From the NCBI RefSeq assembly GCF_038003525.1, contig NZ_JBBOPI010000001.1, positions 3,182,501-3,246,500 on the forward strand: 64,000 nucleotides of DNA. Reading direction: 5' to 3'. The notes beneath the pieces are model-generated. The model was given only the letters and a program-made list of their open reading frames with translations, had not been told where the DNA came from and made no database searches. This document shows, in pieces, positions 61,914 through 64,000 of the stretch. Position 1 is the first letter of the stretch, and every line of letters starts with the position of its first letter. The position numbers were made by a program, and so were the translations under genes. The DNA comes from Solibacillus sp. FSL H8-0538 (GTDB lineage Bacteria; Bacillota; Bacilli; Bacillales_A; Planococcaceae).

Positions 61914-62810
61914 TTAATCCTCAGGCAGTTCATCTTCCATACCAAATTTCTGACGGAAGCCGCATTTTTTACATAGTTCTTCTACTGCTTCACGTCTTGA
62001 GAAGCCATCTACTAAATTATTCGCACGATCGCTTTCAATAATATCCCCGAATGATCGCTCATGTACATTCCCTAAATTAATAACTCCTTCACCGTCTAAA
62101 CAGCAAGGGACTACAGAACCGTCCACTAAAATAGCGGCATGTGTACGAAGCGCATGGCAGAACCCTTTACCTTCATCCGCTTTTTCAAGTAAGCTTGGCC
62201 AGCGGAATTCATGGTCTTGATTTAAGTAAATATTTTTCGCGATTTTTACACCCTTACCTGGTTCTACTCTTTCTTCAATACGATAATCCAGTTCATACTC
62301 TTTTTCTAAAATATCGAGCGTTTCACGGTTTCGACGCGCTGCAAGATCTGTCACATGCTCGCGTTGCAGGTTCCATAAACGATACGAAATGATGACATTA
62401 TGCTGGCGTACATCGCGTACAAACTCTAAAATATCACCTAAATATTTCTCGCGGTTTTCAGAGCCCTCATGCCCATCAAAGCTATGCAGCGAGAAATTAA
62501 TTTGCCGTAGTGCCGGCTTACCAAGTAGTTTGTCACGGTTTTTCTTGATAAGCGTGCCATTTGTTGTAATATTAACTTTAAAGCCCTTCTCATGCGCAAT
62601 ATCAAGTAGTTGGCCAATCCGTGGATGTAACAGTGGCTCACCTTTTACATGTAAATAAATATATTTTGTATACGAACTAATTTCGTCTAAAATATTCGCA
62701 AACTGTTCTACTTTAATGAGACCCTTCGCGCGCTCAGTCGGTGGACAAAAGCTACAAGCTAAATTACATACACTTGTAATCTCAATATAAACTTTCTTAA
62801 ATGTTTTCAA
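61914..62810 (-). CDS. Radical SAM/SPASM domain protein
   Basis: Radical SAM enzyme of 298 residues. The cluster ligands are C15, C19 and C22 (CNLACSFC), followed by HVKGEPLLHP and TTNGTL. A C-terminal SPASM-type half has cysteines in GFCHALR, VPCCLDGEG and CKKCGF for one or more extra Fe-S clusters. Such proteins modify peptides or proteins or act in cofactor synthesis, but no substrate gene lies nearby. The TTG ending at 62810 has GGGGAG 8 bases before it and gives a family-like start (MKTFKKVYIEITSVC); a TTG at 62843 is an alternative. Confidence 0.85.
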   Translation of the reverse strand: MKTFKKVYIEITSVCNLACSFCPPTERAKGLIKVEQFANILDEISSYTKYIYLHVKGEPLLHPRIGQLLDIAHEKGFKVNITTNGTLIKKNRDKLLGKPALRQINFSLHSFDGHEGSENREKYLGDILEFVRDVRQHNVIISYRLWNLQREHVTDLAARRNRETLDILEKEYELDYRIEERVEPGKGVKIAKNIYLNQDHEFRWPSLLEKADEGKGFCHALRTHAAILVDGSVVPCCLDGEGVINLGNVHERSFGDIIESDRANNLVDGFSRREAVEELCKKCGFRQKFGMEDELPED

Positions 62811-63060
62811 AGCACTTGCTCCCCGTTCTATAAAAGGTTTCAATTACGCCCTAGCGTACTTTCCATTGTAACAAATTTCAAACATTGACGTTAAAAAAGT
62901 GACTTCCGGCGAAATTGGGAAATCACCATTCTAGTTGTTATGTATATTTACTTATGTTGTACGTTTCACTACGACAAAAAAGAATAAAGGGAAAAGAGCT
63001 AGGGATTGTCCTATTTCTCCAGTACCTTTATCCTTTGGGTTTACAAGATACTTCTTTAAA
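62811..63060. other. Intergenic stretch without a gene
   Basis: No gene, terminator or clear promoter seen. Confidence 0.4.
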
Positions 63061-63255
63061 CTACATACGTGGTTGATTTTCTTTTTTTACTTCCTCAATA
63101 TTCGTATCACTATAAACTGCCGTTCCATATCCACCTTTTTTTGCAAGCATTTCTTTTACTTCATTATAAGACAAGCCTGACTCTGCATTTTTTCTTTTTA
63201 CTTCATCAATATCGGTTCCAGAAGACGTAAATTCCCCTTGGTTGTTATTGGTCAT
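63061..63255 (-). CDS. Gamma-type SASP-like spore protein
   Basis: Protein of 64 residues with two related segments, TDIDEVKRKNAESGLS (14-29) and TNIEEVKKENQ (51-61). These match the gamma-SASP pattern T-D-x-x-E-V-K-x-x-N. GGAGGTG lies before the ATG. It is rich in Asn, Glu and Lys and has no Cys or Trp, as SASPs do. It is probably a forespore protein; no clear sigma-G promoter is visible. Confidence 0.7.
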   Translation of the reverse strand: MTNNNQGEFTSSGTDIDEVKRKNAESGLSYNEVKEMLAKKGGYGTAVYSDTNIEEVKKENQPRM

Positions 63256-63335
63256 AAAGACACCTCCAATTCCATATGCCTTTATGTTCCCTCAAAAAAA
63301 ATATATTATGAATCGGCTATTTTGATGAAATTAGT

Positions 63336-63569
63336 TCACTTCTTATTTTTTTTACTTTTATCGATTCTGTGGTATTCGGAAATTTGAATTACCCGGACAT
63401 TTCTTGTATTCAGGTCGTGATAAATTCCTCTACTATCCGTAAAAACTATATATTGATCCCGTTCACTTTGAATTAACCGTTCTGCATTTTCTTGCGATTC
63501 CACATGAATAAACCTTCTGATATAATGCGCTTCGTCAAAGAAGTACGTTATTTTAAATTCCTTCATCAT
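63336..63569 (-). CDS. Hypothetical protein
   Basis: Protein of 77 residues, basic at the C-terminus (HRIDKSKKNKK), with alternating strand and helix pattern (KITYFFD, HVESQENAERLIQS, YIVFTDSRGIYHDL). No family recognised. AAGGAG lies before the ATG. It is a stand-alone gene between a SASP-like gene and a LysM gene on the other strand. Confidence 0.6.
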   Translation of the reverse strand: MMKEFKITYFFDEAHYIRRFIHVESQENAERLIQSERDQYIVFTDSRGIYHDLNTRNVRVIQISEYHRIDKSKKNKK

Positions 63570-63759
63570 AATTTTTCTCCTTAAATGTATTCCCTATAAA
63601 CAGGTGCATCCACTTTTCTTTTATGCTACCCAAAATGAAACACTTAAAGTCAATACCAGCATCTGACTTAAGGAAGTTTGAAAAAATGCGTCATTTGGAC
63701 ACTCTCTTCATAATGAACATAATATGTAGTGACAGCTATTTTGAACGGAGGTGGTTACA

Positions 63760-64000
63760 TTGATTCACAAAGTTAAACCTGCGGAAACACTGACTCAAAT
63801 TTCAAGAGATTATTGTACGCCACTATCCACAATCCTTAGTGCAAACTCAACTATTAATCCGAATGTAATTTATATTGGTCAATCCATTATTATACCTGGA
63901 TTCCCTAATCCGAATACAATTCCATATCAACTCGAAATTTCAATCACTAATCGTTGGTTACGATTAGTAAAAGAAGGTGCAATACAAAAACAGTACCCAA
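63760..64000 (+). CDS. LysM-L,D-transpeptidase (YkuD) protein, 5' part
   Basis: Start of a cell-wall protein, cut by the window end after about 80 codons. Residues 3-47 form a LysM domain (HKVKPAETLTQISRDYCTPL .. GQSIIIPG) that binds peptidoglycan. From about 57 (YQLEISITNRWLRLVKEGAI) the sequence matches the first strands of a YkuD L,D-transpeptidase domain, whose catalytic Cys would lie outside the window. The start is TTG with GGAGGTGG 7 bases upstream. LysM-YkuD proteins of this layout are often spore or wall cross-linking enzymes. Confidence 0.8.
   Translation, partial: MIHKVKPAETLTQISRDYCTPLSTILSANSTINPNVIYIGQSIIIPGFPNPNTIPYQLEISITNRWLRLVKEGAIQKQYP

Overview
The window is low-GC chromosomal DNA from an endospore-forming member of the Bacillales, most likely a Lysinibacillus/Solibacillus-type Planococcaceae. 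The evidence is: (i) gene order that follows the Bacillus subtilis yga-yfh-yfj-yfk-yfl-yfm part of the chromosome (ygxA, ygzB, perR, bcp, a second hemL, ygaE, ygaD, ygaC, a gamma-SASP gene, mutY, yfhP, yfhJ, yfhH, recX, yfhF, pdaA, a yfkF-like MFS gene, yfkH, yfkK, mapB, yfmL); (ii) spore genes (two gamma-SASP-like genes, pdaA); (iii) a D-aspartate-ligase-type ATP-grasp gene next to an aspartate racemase gene, which fits the L-Lys-D-Asp or L-Lys-D-Glu cross-bridges known in this family. There are no rRNA or tRNA genes, no CRISPR array and no complete insertion sequence.

Layout. 0-6.3 kb: peroxide regulator perR with its own Per box, thiol peroxidase, heme gene hemL and a membrane protein. 6.3-12.1 kb: one minus-strand five-gene peptide ABC-transporter operon behind a clear sigma-A promoter. 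12.4-22.3 kb: conserved core of ygaD, ygaC, a SASP gene, mutY, yfhP, yfhJ-yfhH-recX, yfhF, pdaA and an rRNA methyltransferase. 22.3-27.1 kb: the accessory part, with a transporter, a decayed toxin tail plus apparent immunity gene, a broken copy of the transporter's 3' end, a GC-rich repeat and a PemK-like toxin pair. 27-42 kb: a chemoreceptor, MFS transporter, class I fumarase, a PfeT-type iron-efflux ATPase under a perfect Per box, yfkH, psuKG and motAB. 42-53 kb: carbonic anhydrase, PPK2, a second methionine aminopeptidase gene, a TPP-riboswitch-controlled thiT, and sbcDC. 53-64 kb: an SGNH hydrolase, ampS, a YfmL-type helicase, the cross-bridge pair, an acyl-CoA synthetase pseudogene, a globin-coupled chemoreceptor with a CZB-like tail, a radical SAM/SPASM gene, a second SASP and the start of a LysM-YkuD gene.

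How parts connect. PerR and the Per box at the pfeT promoter put the peroxide sensor and one of its probable targets in one window, with a Fur-like site next to the pfeT ribosome binding site. MotAB and the two chemoreceptors indicate motility and taxis, one receptor probably sensing oxygen. The racemase and ATP-grasp ligase form a two-gene cell-wall unit.

The most notable non-gene signal is a family of dispersed ~84-bp elements with two hairpins (seven long or full copies plus partial ones in 64 kb). Several touch or supply the last codons and stop codon of neighbouring genes. Other structural signals are a ~126-bp GC-rich element with inverted ends (two copies), two short tandem repeats of 20 and 21 bp period beside psuG and beside a pseudogene, and a ribosome binding site buried in the terminator stem in front of pdaA.
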